In this document: piece by piece, positions 12,260-25,536 of the stretch
Layout of the letters: every line of letters starts with the position of its first letter
Position numbering within the stretch: position 1 is the stretch's first letter
Assembly: GCA_026027325.1 (NCBI GenBank)
Contig: JAMSLZ010000009.1
Span: 558,001 to 622,000 of the forward strand
DNA from: Actinomucor elegans
Lineage: Eukaryota; Mucoromycota; Mucoromycetes; Mucorales; Mucoraceae
Reading direction: 5' to 3'
DNA: 64,000 bases
Made by a program: the position numbers and the translations under genes
Notes under the pieces: model-generated
The model's database searches: none
The model's input: only the letters and a program-made list of their open reading frames with translations
Told to the model about the DNA's origin: nothing

Positions 12260-12590
12260 GGTTATTTGGAATCAATTTTTATGCAAACAGATACCCGAGT
12301 CAGTTACATGACCAGCAATCATTATCTTTTATATTTCTCTAGAGTAATAGAACATATGGGTCCATTGCCTCAAACCAACAGTCGTTCTTTTGAAAGAAGC
12401 TGCATTGGATATAACCATTTATATAGAAATTTACCTGAAAAGGTTATTTATGTTTACAAACGTTCAAGAAAACATCTTAGAACATCGGTAAAACTAAGCG
12501 TACAGTTCTCTCGAAAAGGGGCCCAAAAAAAAATGCAGAAGGTCATGTTATTAACGGAGATATTTCAAGTTACTCAATAGACAGTTACAA
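12260..12590 (+). pseudogene. Possible transposase remnant (Tnp2/DUF4218-like)
   Basis: A 104-codon open stretch at 12266-12580 contains MTSNHYLLYFSRVIEHMGP followed by SRSFERSCIGY. The pattern of a His-Tyr-Leu word, a MGPL word and an RSxER-IG word resembles the C-terminal part of Tnp2-type (CACTA-like) transposase-associated proteins in fungi. No catalytic region, terminal inverted repeats or longer frame was found, so at best this is a fragment. It could also be chance. Confidence 0.3.
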
Positions 12591-12599
12591 GAGCATTCA

Positions 12600-13770
12600 A
12601 CTTCAACTCTGTTCGTATTAATAGCGTTTTAAGAAGCTTTATATATTCACCTATCATGGTTCTGGATAGCTATTCAACTTATATATTAGAGGATATAAAA
12701 AAATGTCATGCTAAATATCAGTTTTTCAAAAAGATAAAACAAACTGGCAGAATTGACTACACAATCATTGACGGAAAATACTGTTCTGAAGACATCATAA
12801 ATATAGTACGGGCAGATAAATAAATCTACATTCTTACCAAGGTTTTCTTTGATTTCCTGCAAGATGAAACAAGTAGAATATCTTATAACCGCAATTTGAA
12901 TAGCTATTATACGATCATCCTTATAGCACATAGATAGACAATATTACATTTGGCTTGACATGAATAGAAATATAGTATTTGCCAATAATCTTGTTTTACA
13001 ATATAGTTCAGTGGCTATGCTAGTTAAATTTAATCAAAAATCACTGCTCTTTAATACTTAGCTTTTTTTTACCTGATTTAACTGAAAAAAAAAAACTATA
13101 ACATCAATATAAAAATAGCATCTTGATAAAAAGCAAAGATTATTCAAATATTAATTTTGGCATGGTAGAAGGCAAATCTATGCTTTCCTTTTTGGAATAA
13201 GCCAAAAATATGTAACTTGTTAACTGAAAATTAGCTATATTTAACGGATTAGCTGAATCCATTAATATCCGTTGGGTTTTCACTAAAATCCTTCTGATGG
13301 GGCTCAGCAAGTTTCCAGGTTAAAACTATTAGGGACTGGACTCTCAAACACATCAATCTTCCCTCGAACACACGATACTTGACAGGAGAAAAGTACAATG
13401 AAAAGACCAGAAATGTCTTTAGTGCTGAATTTATCCAAGAACTCTATAAGAGTCGAATGCAAACAGCAAGACTTGTCAAGAGCAAGCAGTTGTGTTGGAT
13501 ACAGAGGAAGATGATTTCCCCCAAAGAAGTTTCAGATTAAAAGCTTTTCGTTGAAATAGTCCATGTGGGTATTACAATAGAAGTTCGGGCTTTTAACCGA
13601 GAGGAAATAAAAAGACACATCCTACCCTCTTCAACTGAAAACCATGCAGCAGTACTACAATATTCCTCCAAATGACACCTTGAGGGATATTTGAGCTGAC
13701 TTTTATCGAAACAAAATCAAATAACGAACCATAAATCGGCATTGTCAGAAAAAGAGAATAGTTACAAAAT
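12600..13770. other. Gene-free AT-rich stretch
   Basis: No gene supported on either strand. The minus-strand open stretch at 12686-12931 is hydrophobic and unremarkable. The right part (13.3-13.77 kb) is a little richer in GC. It may be the upstream, gag-like portion of the DIRS-type element that follows, but I could not recognise a domain in it. Confidence 0.45.
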
Positions 13771-13779
13771 ACAATTCTT

Positions 13780-15000
13780 TAAGAATTCAACTCCACGGAG
13801 AACCATACCGAAGACGCTTACCATGAAAGAACAAGGCTATATCAATACAGCTATAGCAAAACCTCTGACTACAAAGGTAGGATATAGAAAGGCATCTATC
13901 TCAAAATATAGCTTACCTTTCGAAACCCTTTACAAGAGAGGACAAAGAGACACCCAATTTTGGACTGTCAAAAAATATACAGTTTTCTTCAAATCGAGTA
14001 TTTCAAGATGGAAAGGGCCCCAGTGTCAAGGTATCTTATCTAAAAATAATACTGTGTTTGTAAAAACAGGTTGAAGATGCATAACATTAGTATCGATACA
14101 CAAAGACTCATAGGCTTTTCTAAGTTTCAAGAAGCAGGGAGCCGTCTACATGTACAAGTCCCTCGTTTTTAGCCTCAACGTTGTACCAAGAGTATTATTT
14201 AAGCTCATGCATCATGCAGTAGAATTATTAAGGTAAAAAGGGATTTGGATAGTACCTAAACGATATTTGTTTGATGGGAAAATTGAAAGAAACTCACAAT
14301 ATTGCCACAGAAGTAAAAGCTCATTTCAAATCCCTGGGTTTCTTAATCAATTTAGAAAAAAGCAATTTGGCACTAGAGAAGGTTCAAAATACTTAGGTTT
14401 CGAATTCAGCACAAAATCGATGTAAATATCAGTGTCTATCACGAGTATCAACAGCTTAAAGAAGAGAATCAAGTAAACTCTATTATACTAGCAAGTTCAT
14501 GCTAATGGATGGCACCAATTACTGGGGAAAATGACTTCGATTATATCAGACATTGGAGAGGCTTTATATATTCGTCATATTCAAAGAGACTTATCAAGAA
14601 CTCCGAATTTAACAGGACAGGATTGGAAAAAAACAAATAAAACTAATTAGGTTCCAGAAAACAAGAACTATGGTGGCAGAAATTTATGATCGGCAAAAAT
14701 ATATTAGTAATTCAAAGGGTTGTGTTGAAACCACATTAGACCTTTATGTGTTGTGAAGATGGTAGATAAAAGTTATGAAAGATTGAAAAATACTTTTAAA
14801 ACTGTTGATAGTTTTTATTGTAGATCAGGAATTGATTAACTGGTCAAAAGGTGATAAAACGCATCTCTTATATACTTTTTTACGGTTGGTACTTAATTCT
14901 AAATTCATATTACGATTTTTCAGGAACAAGGTTGGACTGCGTATAATGAAGGCTAGGGATAATAACTAAATGAGCGGACCAAGGTTAGCGGTGAGGAGTG
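13780..15000 (+). mobile_element. Decayed DIRS-type retroelement (reverse transcriptase/RNase H)
   Basis: Reading across frames on the plus strand restores a DIRS-like order. TKRHPILDCQKIYSFLQIEYF and KMERAPV fall at about 13950-14030. ISIDTQRLIGFSKFQEAGSR and HVQVPRF follow at 14090-14170. LNVVPRVLFKLMHHAVELLR lies at 14173-14235, then GIWIVPKRYLFDGK where the catalytic YLDD block should be. Next come FQSLGFLINLEKSNLAL, WHQLLGKMTSIISDIGEALY and a LWWQKF word near 14665. A possible RNase H start (EQGWTAYNEG) is near 14930. Stops and frameshifts are many and the YxDD aspartates are gone, so the copy is dead. No inverted terminal repeats or tyrosine recombinase were recognised. DIRS elements are frequent in Mucorales. 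Confidence 0.7.
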
Positions 15001-17437
15001 GTCGGGATAATTATATTCAAAGATAATAGTCTTGGATGCATATTTGGTGTTAGAGATAGTATTTATCAATTATCGTCTACTTGCTCAATGTGAGACATGA
15101 ATAAAGAGCTTCAACCTAATCAAATACAATCATTTGCAATCTGGTTCTGGGTGTAATAAAAAATATATAAAAATGTTATAAGAATACAATTAAAATCCTT
15201 CTAGTAGCTTATTGTATAGAAAGATAAAATATAATTCTTCGTTAACTGAACTTCTTTTAGATATAAAATCAGGTTCCATATATATTATTATTGGGTATAT
15301 GACTAGCAGTATACAAAGGCCTCGGATGCAGAATTGTATCGTTTGTAGGGTGGTTGTTGAGATATATTTGTTAATAGATTACATTATGGTGGTGATTATG
15401 TTTTAAGATGGGGCTTATTAAGTGTGAAGCCTGATTCAGCACACTGGGTAATAATGCGTAATACACTTCTGCAGTTATATATAAGGATATCTATACGATT
15501 TTGTATCTATATAGCATTCTTTTATTAATATAATCATGAACATTTACAACAATGTGGACGCCTTTGACACAGATTGGGGGGGACCAGTTTCAATATGATA
15601 AAAGATTTAGAATTCTGGATGATAGATGAAGTTAACAATTCAATAAATGCAAAATTTTGAACGACTTTATTCGTCCTGAAAAATCATAGATCAAAGGTAA
15701 AGGATTCAACTTTAAGAATATTTTCGGACAACATCACAACTTTAAAATATGTCACAAAAGCAGAAGTACTCACTTGCTCCCTCTACAAGATCAAGCCGTC
15801 GAGATTCAAGACATTTTCAATCAATGTCAGCTTCAGGTAATATATCAGCACATATTCGGCATAAAAAAAATATTAAAGCAAATCGACTAAGCAAAATGAA
15901 GAAACCGCTATACGAGTCAGTGATACCGATATTATTCTTCCAACAGATAATACAAATTTGGAGTCAAATGAAAATAAATGCGTTTGCAGCACAACACAAT
16001 TATAAAGTAAATAGATACTGGAACCTTCAACTAGATCCTTCGACAGAAGCAGTCAATACATTGCAACAGTGATAAATAAAGAAGGGTATGTAGCTTTAAC
16101 CTCCCCCCCCCCCCCTCCTTGGAAGCTAATTCCATAAACATTGAGGATTATCAAACGCCAAAGTCTGACGAAAGTAGCCTTAGTGACTCCTTGGTGGCTA
16201 AATCGATACTAAGGATAAAACGCCTGGAACAACTATAGATATGGAGGATCAACAAGAGACGGTCTCTCCTCATTGGGCCATTGTCAATAATCATGCCTTA
16301 TTTTATATATATTTATATTAGTTCGTTTCTATGATGTTGTATTGTCTGAGAATAAAGAGTGGCTTTGAAAGCTTGTATCCTTTTTTTTTCCGTTTTCAAT
16401 ACGACAACATCTTTATTTCAAAAACGGCGCACTACTTAGCTCGATCAAGGTCAAATACCACATCAGACAAGTATTCCAAGCTTAGAATGAGATGCTAATC
16501 AATTGTACGCTTAATTAGGTTTGTACTTTTGTTATATTTTGATATTCTATTCGCAATGTTATTTCATATGCAACTTGGTAAAAAGTGCATTATCTTCTCA
16601 ATGTTATTATTTTTCCAAATATCAGTGAATTAGTTAATACAATGTCCAAACTTCTATCCAGTAAGTGCTTGTGATAATCTACATTTGTTGTGCTCCAATA
16701 TCAATTATTGGGTTTTAAAAGCATGTACCATAACAGTCATTTATTGCAAATATCACTCAAAACATGGCATATTGTAGCGTACCTAAGGAATTTTTTGGTA
16801 TTACTTTCAAATATAGAAAATCGTGAAAATCGGAGCTAGGGGATGCATTTAACAGCTGAAAAATCGACTCAGTACACTAACAGGTATCAATTGATATTAG
16901 ACGATCTCGAGCAAATGTCACATTTAATGAATAGTCCAAATTCATAGCAAAACATTACATCAGTTGGAAAATTCAGATTGACTGCAATGCAAAAAGTTCA
17001 TGCCGGCATTTAACTCTTATCAACCAACTAATTCGCTTCCCCTAATCAAAAAACCTAACGTTGATTTACTCGAAAATGTTTGGCTACCAATACATTAATG
17101 GTACCAAAAGACTACATGCTATTGAATAAACCAGTACTCCATGATCAAGATCATAACCCGAAAGCTATCTTCACTGGAGTTATCTCGAGCAGAATGTGGC
17201 TCGAAAATGAACCTTACAAAGTTCGAGTTTTAACTTCGGGGTTTCGTGGTTTGCGCGTCAGTCACAGAAGAAAAAATTCGCGTACTTGTTGAAGCGTGAA
17301 GTCTCTTTCTCTCTCTCTCTACTCTGTAAATATAAACTTCTTTTTCTGTACATTTATACCTTCTTTTACTCGAGTAAGCAAACGAGAAAACACAACAAAA
17401 GCCTTAAGAAGCCTATTCTTACTTTTAAACTAGTAAA
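15001..17437. other. Gene-free stretch upstream of the nucleoporin gene
   Basis: No gene I can support. A 107-codon open stretch at 15749-16072 is Ser/Arg/Lys-rich at its start, without a known domain. It ends shortly before a C13 run at 16103-16115. Another open stretch at 17080-17292 ends just before a CT-rich tract (17305-17323) that looks like the promoter region of the next gene. The left part may be the 3' part of the DIRS-type element. Confidence 0.45.
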
Positions 17438-20400
17438 ATGACAATAGTAATGGAAGAGTTACGTGCTTTGTTTAATCATGTGTGTGAAGTGAGAAACTCA
17501 ACCTCGCCTGCCTCTGTATTACAACTCAAAGATCACCTCGTCTCGAAAAAGAATATATTTATCAACCTACTCGATAATGCTCCCAAAAACGCTCAGCACC
17601 GTACTACACTTCAGTCAGGTAATTAGTTATAGTTGATAGCCATGACCCTTATTAACATAAACTAGGCAAAGCAACTGTTGAAGGCACAGAATATCGATTG
17701 AATGATGATTTTACCAAGCAAGCCATGTTTTTATCTGATCAGTTGGATTTGGATGAATTTGAAGCAGCTCGGCTTTTGTTGAGTGGTATTAGCAGCGCAT
17801 CGACGATGAACAGCTCAGCCTTGGATGCCTCGGTGTACCTGTACCATGAAGAAAGAAACTATGTGTTGACTATTTTGAACGTTATATTGGAGAATGTAAA
17901 AGATGAGACAGTTGAGCCTGCGATTCGAACTGTTTATACGCAATTCATGGCCGATTTGATCGAGGAACAAGGCTCTTATGTATCAAAGATATTGAACTCT
18001 GTTAAGGGACTATCCGTTATGATAAGCTCACTATCCAAAACTGGACAGCTGAAATCAGTCAATCCAGCTCAACCCCAGCAAGCTCAACCTCAACAAGCTC
18101 AATCTCAAATGTTTCAACAACCACAGCAGCCCATAGAAGAACCCATCAAATTTGGTTCTGACACTACTGCGCTACGTATTGATAGATTGACGGATGAGCG
18201 TATTTATTTGGCTCAAGTTTTATATCATATATGTTCTTTGTACTGGATTGCTGAGCCTGAGTTGATGGCTTTATTGACCTATGTACAATCTATAAGCCTT
18301 TCCAACGCGACTTGTTCCTATGTATTGATCGCTCTCATGTCTGCTTTATCCACTACGCGTCAAAAACAACTCTCGGCCAATTCGTTTATTGGAAAGAATG
18401 ACTATGTGACAAAATTACACGAAAGTATTATGACAAAAGCATACAAGGTCAGCACATTAAAGGCTTCAGTTCAAATTCAATGGTCTCTTTCAATTGCCGA
18501 TATGAACAAACTAGGCCATACAGTTACTATGAATAAGACTACGATTGCAGAAGAAGCTATCAAATCTGACGCATTTGGATTCATGAACGATTATCTTTTG
18601 TACTTTAAGCAGAATAAATTGGATAAGATCAAAAAGGATACGGTTCAAGATATGGATCTCGATGATTCTACTATGGCTATTGATGGACTTATTGTGGATC
18701 CCAACGATTATCATAAGTTTGAAGCCGAGATCTGCTTGGATTTTCAGAAATTTGTAGTGCAAGAATTGGAAAACACGACTCGATCTTTTATCCTCAATAT
18801 GTCTGATTTTTTTCGCGGCCTTGAAAGAGTCACTACTGATGAATTATCTGCTCAAGAAGAAGATGACAAGCCATTGGAGCAATTCTTGATTTTGCTAGGT
18901 AGTATTTACAGAAATCGACTCAACGCTGGACTGGAGTTTTGGCAAACATCTAGTGCACTATCTACATTTGTTTCATGGCTTTTGGATTACAAATTCCTCA
19001 ATTCTCTTGCTGGTTATTTCGATTTCCTTGCTGCAATTGCTACTGGTGAACAGTGTGCCCCACTTGCTCATGCTATGATGAAAATTGGTATCAATACTAC
19101 TGACATTTACAATAGTCACTTATTTTCTTGGGGTAAGCTTTTTGGCGCCCTTCAGTTTTACACCAAGCAGTACAGAGAACGGGCTGCAGAAGACGAACCT
19201 CCAACAATGGCTGTTCACGAAGAAGAACCTTTGTGCAAATTTTTGAATTTTTGTCAGCAAGTGATCCAATATTCTGATAAAGCCCGTATAGCTATTTGGA
19301 ATGAACCTGTACTTGATACGCACAATTCCATTGTTGGTTTGATTGGTTGCCCTACATCGACCCGTCTACGAGCTGCCCTCTACAATCTTTTAGGAGCATT
19401 CTGTACTAACTGGGGCGGTGGTATTAACCAGTACGGTCAAAAAATTAGCTTTATGGTGTGGAATACATTAGAACACTCTGATATGGTAATTCCCAACAAG
19501 GTCATGGTTCAACAGGCTCCTTCCAAAGCGGCAATTACAGTACCAAAACCGTCCATTACTCCTGCCAATGCCCTGTTTGACAACACTTTCGACAATGCAG
19601 CTACTGTATCTCAACGCTTGCAAGCGCAGTCTGTTATCACACAACCTGTTACTGCCAAACCACCAAAACGCAACCTTACTCAATTTCTTCCTGAACAACC
19701 TGCTGGCTTTCTACGTGAATTTGAAGACGAAAAGAGTCGCCGTGTCTACCCTGAAACACTAGCCTTTTTGAAACTGATGGCATCCTTGATTCACACCGAA
19801 AGTAAGCGTGATGAATTGATCTCTGGATTTGCTCCACCTAAATCATCGATTCCTTATTGTTTGGGCAAGGATAACCATCGTAGTCCTGGCACTGCGCCTT
19901 ATATCTCACTCATAGTGGATCATATTTTTCTGAATCTCAAAAACCAGTACTACCAATACCCCGAGAATCGTTGGCAATTAACTGATGCTTGCTTACAAGT
20001 GATTGAAAACAGCATCGTATCATTTGATATTGAACCCATTGTTGATTATGTTCACTGCCAAAATCAAAAAGAGCCTGTCACCGTAGTCAGTTTTATTGAA
20101 GCTTTGGATGGCAATGCTGCTTATAACAATGCTGGCATTCAAGATTCAGAAGATCTTCAGCAAGCGTTACTTGCCTGCGTCACGCATCCTGGCTTTGATA
20201 TAGTTATTCGTATCTTATCTGGTGGTGCGTTGATCCATGAATTGTTCAAGATTGTGGAAATGGGCCGAAACGCTGTAACCGAAAAATGCAAAACCAAGGC
20301 TGGTAGAAATATCGACTTTAAGATGTGTATGACCCGCTGTTTGCGAATTTTTAACAAGGTATTCCAACTTCAAAATGCGTTTGTCAATATCTTTATGCCT

Positions 20401-23400
20401 CAACTGCGTGCAACTGCCAAAGCTTTACCTATGGGCAAATATAAGCTGGGACCATACGAGTTTCCTGTTCCTCCTCCATCTTTGAGCTCACTTGGTAAGC
20501 ATATGCTGTACAATAATGAAGTGATTGTTCAAATGGCTTTGCTGATCAACTGTGAGGATGAACAAGACATTTGCCGTCTCAGTACCTCTGTTTTGACTTG
20601 GCTTACTTCTGAACCTGAAGAGTATAAGCTACATGTCAAGTTCCCTGACCATATCAACGTTCCTATGGGTGGCATTGGCTCTCAGATAGCAGGTATATTG
20701 ATATCGAGTCATAGTGCTGGTGAAATCATCCTTGGTTTTGGTGAGCGCGTTCACATTGACAGTGCTGAAATTACTACATATGACGATTACGAGTATGACA
20801 TCAATGTGATCCCCTTCTGGCTGGCTGAAAATACACTAAATGATGTGTATCGATACAAAGATGATGACCCTTCTCGCTTTGCTTCCTCTGTTCGAGTAGC
20901 TATCTTGGAAATGTTACTGAAGACAGTAGAAAAAGACTTACCTTCTCCTACCATGGCTGAATTTTTGTTGGGTTTCAACACTAGTAAGGATCTTGAAATT
21001 AAAGGATTCCAATATCAGGCAGTAAGTACAGACAAACGATCGCGCTTGGCTTGCTTGTATGCTATTTTGGATTTGGTTCACACTGGTGCTTCCGATGCTG
21101 AAGACCAACAAGAAACTTCTGTCATTGTATCACACCCTGTTCTCGCTGAAAAGTGCTACCAGTTGATCTATAAACTTTGTGCTCGCAAATCCACATCTGC
21201 CACCATGTTACAGCACCTTCGCAACGATGGCGATTTCTTAACCAAACAGTTCACCTTGATTGCTAGTCGCTTAGAAAACAAATTGGCTGTTTCGCAACCG
21301 CACTTTGAAGGCTTGCTGGTATCTGCTGATCATGCTCGCGTCAGAACTGATTACCTGACAATGGTAAGCGTGTTACATCAACGTGCTTGGATGTTACAAT
21401 TGATTGCCTTGGAGTTGCATCAAAACCGTGGATCATCTACACTTCTCAATTTGCTCTATGGCGGTGGTAGCACCAAGGATATTGACGTTGCTGAGCAATT
21501 GAAAGGGTTAAGCTTGGAATTACAGGGCAGTTATCAACAACCTCTTTGGAATATGGTGGAAATTCTTAACTCGTTAGATTTTACTTGGATTGATGGTTTA
21601 GACGATGGCCAGGAACATAAAGCACCACCTACTACCTCCAGCACTTTCAAGAATTTTGATGCAAAACGTTATATCATCAAAAAAGATAGCTATGAATTGT
21701 ATGATATACGTGCCATATTCAAGGTCCTACGCCAGTACGAAACAAACGATGTACATACCAAGACTTTAAGCGACCAGGATCGCCATGCTTTAGAATTTGA
21801 AATGGGGAACCTCTTGAAGCAATATATGGCCGAGAACCGTCATCGCGAAATATCTTATGGTCGCCTGCACTGTTTACGTGCCTGGAAGCAAGTAGTTGAA
21901 ATCACTTTATCAGATTGTTTCGATGCATCCTTTACCTTTGAATACCGTGAACGCATCATTTACGACTTGTTGGCTGTATTACTTCCCAAGCTCCACGAAG
22001 ATAACGCACTTCAAAGCGACATGTTGAAGGGATTAAGTGAAGTAATTTTGAGTCTATTGACTCGTCTACGAGAAGATAAACGTCGACAGGCGGTATTGAA
22101 AGTGGGTGATTCCTCTGTCGATGTATACGAGCTTCCCGCTGATAAACTACGCAACATCTTTTATCTCATTGTCAAAAGTATAAGCAAGGAGAAGTCAACT
22201 ATTGAAGTACGCAACACTTTGTATTCTTCATTGGTGAATGTATTGCAATATATTACGCCTGATCGCAGTAGTCATATCATTCAACTGATTCGTGAAGATC
22301 ATAAACTGTTGGGTATTATCTGTAGAGATGCTAGTTTTGGTCGAGAGGAGTTTAAGGCAACAGCTTTTACTGTACTTGAATCGATCTATGTCTTGATGGG
22401 CCCTCAAAGTACTGCTGCTATGCATGACTGCTTTGCCAAAGATGATTTCTTAAAGCATACTATCAATATGATCAAGCTTTCGGATGATAATCTTGTCACA
22501 ATTATTGAAAAGCGTGATGGTAAGCCTATTTATTGATTAGGATACAACTGAAATTTACTCTAACTGATTCATTCTAGTTTCACTCTTACGTATGAATGTC
22601 CATGAAGCTACCTTTTCTTTCTTCATGCAGATAGCACTAAACAGAGAAGGTGCTTCTTTGTTACTGAAAAATGGACTCATGCATAATCTCTCGGGCTGCA
22701 AATTTATCAATACTCGCCTTGAAGATGATACCCATATGAATGGCTTCAGACTAAAAGGTATAACATAAACGCATCCAATACTATAGATCGTCCTCGCTCT
22801 AATTGCTTCATATTAGATAATCCTGATGCTCCTGAGCGCCATCGACGTTTATTAACTCCAGTTCTCGAGTTGGTCAATGTAATTCTCAAGAGTCTGACTG
22901 GTATTCAAGGCGCTGAAAAACTACAAATTGAAACTTGGGTCAAGGATCAAGTCGTTATTCTCAGCATCTTGAAGGGTGATAGCACCACCCTTTCATCACT
23001 TTATATTTTGCAGTTAGTGACTATGTTGATGTATCAATTAAGTTGTCAAAACGGCTTCTTTGAAGGTCTGGATAAACGAGGACTTGATGTTATTGATGCC
23101 GCCTTGATGAATCTCATACCTAAATATTGCCAATGGAGAAACTGGACTTCTTCAATTGTGCCCACTAATGATAAAGAAAAAGCATGGATAAAAGAGAAAG
23201 TTCCAGGTAAATCACTAGTTTGTATTTCGCGTAATAGTCGTTTTAACCCCCTGTTTGCTATAGAAACTGTAAATAACAGTGAACCAAGAACAGCATTTAC
23301 AGTGAAAGTCGATAAACATATTGCTGAAATCAAGAATAACCTGTTGGGTTATGCTCAGAATTCTACCTTTAGAAGCCATAAACTTATCCGTAAGTATAAA

Positions 23401-24129
23401 ATATCGTATACCAAATCATGTTATTTAACATTGATTTAATAGAAACCGAATCCTTCCAACCAATCTTTGCCAATATCTTGCGTAAAGGTACAAAATTAGA
23501 ATGCTGCTTCAGTGTATATATGACTAATGCGCGTTATTGTAGACTCTACTAGGTCACCTTCATTGACAACCCTCTCTTCCTGTCTCTCATCTACTGGCAA
23601 ACAGTTAACTATGATCATTGCTGAGTTCAACTCCCTCTGCGCGCAAAAGGAAAATGTAGCCTCGTTGAAATACGAAGAAATTCAAGAAATTGCGCACACT
23701 GCTATTCCCAAGGAACTCGGTATCAAGTTTGACAGCCTGAATCCTATGCAGCAAACACAAGTCTTGATAGCTGAGATTGATCTGCGTCGAGAACAAAAGA
23801 TGAAAGAATTACGCAGCTTGGTATATACCATTGAAAATGCTATCTTCATCCTTTGGCGTCACTTGGAATTCTACTTGAGTCGCGACTCTATTTCCAAATC
23901 AACTACGTTCAGTCCTTGCGAACGATACGCTAATGAAAAGGTAGTGTTACTTCAACAATCTCTTTTCCAAACTTCACCTGTAGTGATCCAACAACTCAAG
24001 GAAGCCTGTCAGCATACCATGGAGCCTATTCTTCAAAAATTAGAATCTATTATATTGCCATCTTCCTCTTTACAAGACACCGCACTTTCCGTATTGTATA
24101 AACGACTTAGAAAATGCTACCAATCTTAA
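17438..24129 (+). CDS. NUP192: Nucleoporin NUP205/Nup192 (inner ring of the nuclear pore)
   Basis: Six exons: 17438-17618, 17666-22519, 22578-22757, 22787-23389, 23443-23487 and 23543-24129, giving 2149 aa. The protein is almost wholly alpha-helical, as expected of a Nup205/Nup192 solenoid, and its length fits the family (human NUP205 about 2010 aa). Family-like words are FEAARLLLSGISSAS, YLYHEERNYVLTILN near the N-terminus and NREGASLLLKNGLM near the C-terminal third. A Gln/Pro-rich insert (repeated QPQQA) lies near residue 185. The protein is a scaffold of the nuclear pore inner ring and binds Nup93 and Nup53 family partners. One exon spans 4.85 kb, unlike the short exons of its neighbours. 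The gene converges on eS6, ending 108 bp from it. Confidence 0.9.
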
Positions 24130-24237
24130 TAAAATATTGAATACTTTTCTTTATTGATTTGTTCATTCTTGAAAGTTGATTAGAAAAGAAGAAACACAAA
24201 AAGAAATTATTTCAGCAAGCTTTGATTTCTAGTTGAT

Positions 24238-25536
24238 TTAAGCAGAAGCAGACTTTTGCATAGAAGAAGTACGACGACGTTCAATCTTCTCTTGCTTGGA
24301 CTCCTTGACGCGCTTGGCAAGCAATTGCTTGTATTCAGCTTCAGCTTCACGAGAAGCTTCAGATCTTCTGCGCTTAAGAGCTTGTCTGTGTCTCTTACGT
24401 TGAAGAGTAAGAGGGGTGACGAGACGTTGGATCTTAGGGGCCTTGGTATAAGCCTTCTTACCCTCAGCCTTAGGTTGAACCTCACGACGAATGACATACT
24501 TGCGGACATCATCTTCCTTGGTCAAGTTCTATTATAATAATTTATAAATATACTACACTCATTTGTTGCTTTAAATTATAACTTACGAAGAACTTTCTGA
24601 TCTTGGAAGCACGCTTGGGACCGAGACGCTTAGGGACAGTGGTATCAGTCAAACCAGGAATATCTTGTTCACCTTGCTTAACAACAACGAGAGACAAGAC
24701 AGAGAGGTCAGAACCGACGATACAACCACGGACAGACTTTCTCTTGCGTTCACCGGTACGGCGAGGACGGTAACAAGAGTGACCCTTGGACATCAAGAGA
24801 CGAACACGGTGAGGCAAGAGGACACCTTGCTTCATGGGGAAACCTTGCTTGTCGTTACCACCGGAGATACGGAAAACGTAACCCTTGAACTCGTCACCGA
24901 GAGAGTCACCGGAGACCTCTTGGGCCATACGCTTATCATAGAAACCACGGCTATATTAATATATATTAATATTAGTAAAACTGAAGATGTTCGTGTGGAG
25001 TGAGATCTGTCAATGAATGGCTGCTTATATTTAATTATATAATTCAAGGTTTGGGCTCGAATGAATATTGCTGGCATTACAGTTAAATTGAATTTACGCG
25101 TCAGATGATCTCGCATTTTTCCATTTTTCTAGTTGTATTATTGATCGTAATTGAATCTATTATCTCTGGTATTGATATGCGTTGTAATTCATCTGTTGTT
25201 CAGTTTCGGTCTATGTCTGTTTGTTTTAAGTCGCTTCTGTACCCAAACCTCAATGTACATTTTAAAAATAAAAAGCCATGCCACACATTGTACAGGCAGT
25301 GACAGATCTCTAGTTGGATTCTATACTTACAGACGACGCTCATCCTCGATTTCAATCAACTTTTGGCAGCCAGTGGCTGGGTTGGCGATGTTCAACTATT
25401 ATAGCGAGTTAGTAAAAAATCGATTTCTTTCAATCCATCCAAGTTAAAGAGATGATCTAATCCATCCATTTCGATGCATCATTTCTCTCTTTCTCTTTCA
25501 TTTTCAAGCTTCATGGCCATTTTTACACACCTTCAT
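24238..25536 (-). CDS. RPS6: 40S ribosomal protein eS6
   Basis: Four exons: 25536-25531, 25395-25331, 24950-24587 and 24528-24238, giving 241 aa, normal for eS6. The first exon is only six bases (ATG AAG). The second codes [22 protein letters not shown], the third the conserved [15 protein letters not shown] and [19 protein letters not shown] core, and the last the long basic helix. The protein is part of the small ribosomal subunit. The tail [13 protein letters not shown] has an R-R-x-S/T-S arrangement like the S6-kinase/TORC1-dependent sites of yeast and animals, so growth control by phosphorylation is likely. The intron between exons 2 and 3 is 380 nt, far longer than others in the window. 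Confidence 0.97.
24951..25330 (-). other. Unusually long intron of eS6
   Basis: 380 nt with canonical GTAAG donor and TATAG acceptor, against 50-140 nt for most introns here. It contains an 18-nt palindrome TATTAATATATATTAATA near its 3' end. I looked for a box C/D or H/ACA snoRNA, which often sit in ribosomal protein introns, and found no convincing box pair with a closing stem. Confidence 0.5.

Noticed and set aside
15749..16072. 107-codon plus-strand open stretch
   Set aside because: Ser/Arg/Lys-rich start but no domain, no codon bias like the genes, and it sits in mobile-element debris before a poly-C run.
17080..17292. 70-codon plus-strand open stretch just upstream of the nucleoporin gene
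   Set aside because: No domain or splice connection; the position fits promoter sequence.
24665..25003. Plus-strand open frame of 112 codons
   Set aside because: Antisense of the eS6 exon and intron; shadow frame without a domain.
24951..25330. snoRNA in the long eS6 intron
   Set aside because: A CAGATGA-like word and a CTGA word exist on the minus strand about 95 nt apart, but no closing stem or guide match could be shown.
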